DNA from: Brugia malayi
Taxonomy: Eukaryota > Nematoda > Chromadorea > Rhabditida > Onchocercidae
Length of the DNA: 64,000 nt
Reading direction: 5' to 3'
Assembly (NCBI RefSeq): GCF_000002995.4
Contig: NW_025062479.1
Span: 21,510,721 to 21,574,720, forward strand
Of the stretch, positions 63,435-64,000 are shown in pieces (the stretch's first letter is position 1; each line of letters opens with the position of its first letter). The notes beneath the pieces were generated by a model. That model did no database searches, was not told where the DNA came from, and worked only from the letters and a program-made list of their open reading frames with translations. The position numbers were made by a program, and so were the translations under genes.

Positions 63435-64000
63435 TTATGATCGCTATCAATAGCAAAAGATTCTGCAATAAACTAGTGACTTTCTAAACTGCAATAAAAT
63501 AATATATAGAAAATTTGATGCACGTCACAATGTTTAAAACAAGTACTTACGAAACAAGTGGCCAACAGTAGACAAATCATTTAAAACGTATTATTAGATG
63601 CAGAAGTATTATCATTAGTTTTCCAACGGATAAATAAGGTTCATTTTATTATTGCATAAACAAATAGATGTCATATTAGATTTTTAGAAGTTTGAAAATA
63701 CCTTGAAAGATGAGGGATATGAATGGATAGAAGTAACACTAAAAGATAGTCAAAAGTTGCATAATGTGAACTACCTATCGATGGCATAAAACACACGAAA
63801 AGGACACTTATTGGATAATTTATCTAAAGACTTTTTTACAATCTTCAAATTAAAGGATCAAACGGGAAAAGGGACAAAGAGTGTGACATGATTTGATAGC
63901 AGTCCAGCATAAGGATAATATTGAAAATGGAAGAGGAAAAAGATATAAAATACCAATGCAAAAATTATGGCTTATATCATTTGAAAAGGAATCGCATTTT
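63435..64000. other. 5' flank of the BFR1-like gene
   Basis: No coding exon recognised. A TTTATTGCAG acceptor-like site on the minus strand lies about 35 bases upstream of the ATG. Confidence 0.5.

Noticed and set aside
1..64000. CRISPR arrays, bacterial operons, insertion sequences, riboswitches
   Set aside because: The window is eukaryotic and intron-rich; the only regular arrays are the satellite and minisatellite at 40-42.6 kb, whose units have no spacers.
1..64000. tRNA or rRNA genes
   Set aside because: I saw no cloverleaf with A and B boxes by eye; the tRNA-like stretches at 43115 and 46699 are complements of tRNA ends next to LTRs. A tRNAscan run would settle it.

Overview
The window is nuclear DNA of a nematode. 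It is strongly AT-rich, with spliced genes, many small exons, introns full of poly-T runs and the nematode acceptor (T)TTTCAG. Protein content fits this: UNC-18, an IFT-81 homologue, a short syntaxin-6 and an atypical soluble guanylate cyclase. BEL/Pao retrotransposons and intron style make a filarial/spirurid (clade III) parasite my best guess; that is inference, not proof.

Layout, left to right. 1.5-4.0 kb (+): protein ending in a dual-specificity-phosphatase-like fold with a broken active-site loop (5' exon not found). 5.6-10.4 kb (-): IFT81, 13 exons, 647 aa, intraflagellar transport. 13.9-15.1 kb (+): Habc-less syntaxin-6 SNARE, 125 aa. 15.7-18.0 kb (+): protein O-fucosyltransferase 1, 385 aa, ending KDEL. 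19.3-25.7 kb (-): UNC-18/Munc18, 13 exons, 590 aa; its 2.9 kb first intron holds opposite-strand coiled-coil exon remnants. 26.9-35.0 kb (+): WDR6-like WD40 protein, 21 exons, 955 aa, with a 295 bp foldback element in intron 2. 36.0-47.2 kb: a nested retrotransposon graveyard. A minus-strand BEL/Pao element is split between gag and protease by a foldback pair, a satellite array and a plus-strand BEL/Pao element with three related LTRs. 51.2-57.9 kb (+): soluble guanylate cyclase subunit, 14 exons found, H-NOX heme histidine replaced by tyrosine. 59.1-63.4 kb (-): BFR1-like coiled-coil protein, 8 exons, 492 aa. Six gene models (IFT81, syntaxin-6, POFUT1, UNC-18, WDR6, BFR1-like) close to whole codon numbers from start to stop, which supports the exon coordinates.

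The genes form no single pathway, but two themes recur: membrane traffic (UNC-18, syntaxin-6, perhaps the BFR1-like protein) and cilia or sensory neurons (IFT81; atypical cyclases in C. elegans act in sensory neurons). As I recall, C. elegans unc-18, ift-81, syx-6 and pfut-1 are all X-linked, with the last two close neighbours, so this looks like a conserved piece of the ancestral X linkage group. No RNA gene, CRISPR array or bacterial-type feature was seen. I found no wholly new system. The most unusual items are the Tyr-substituted H-NOX domain, the degenerate phosphatase and the LTR/satellite composite.
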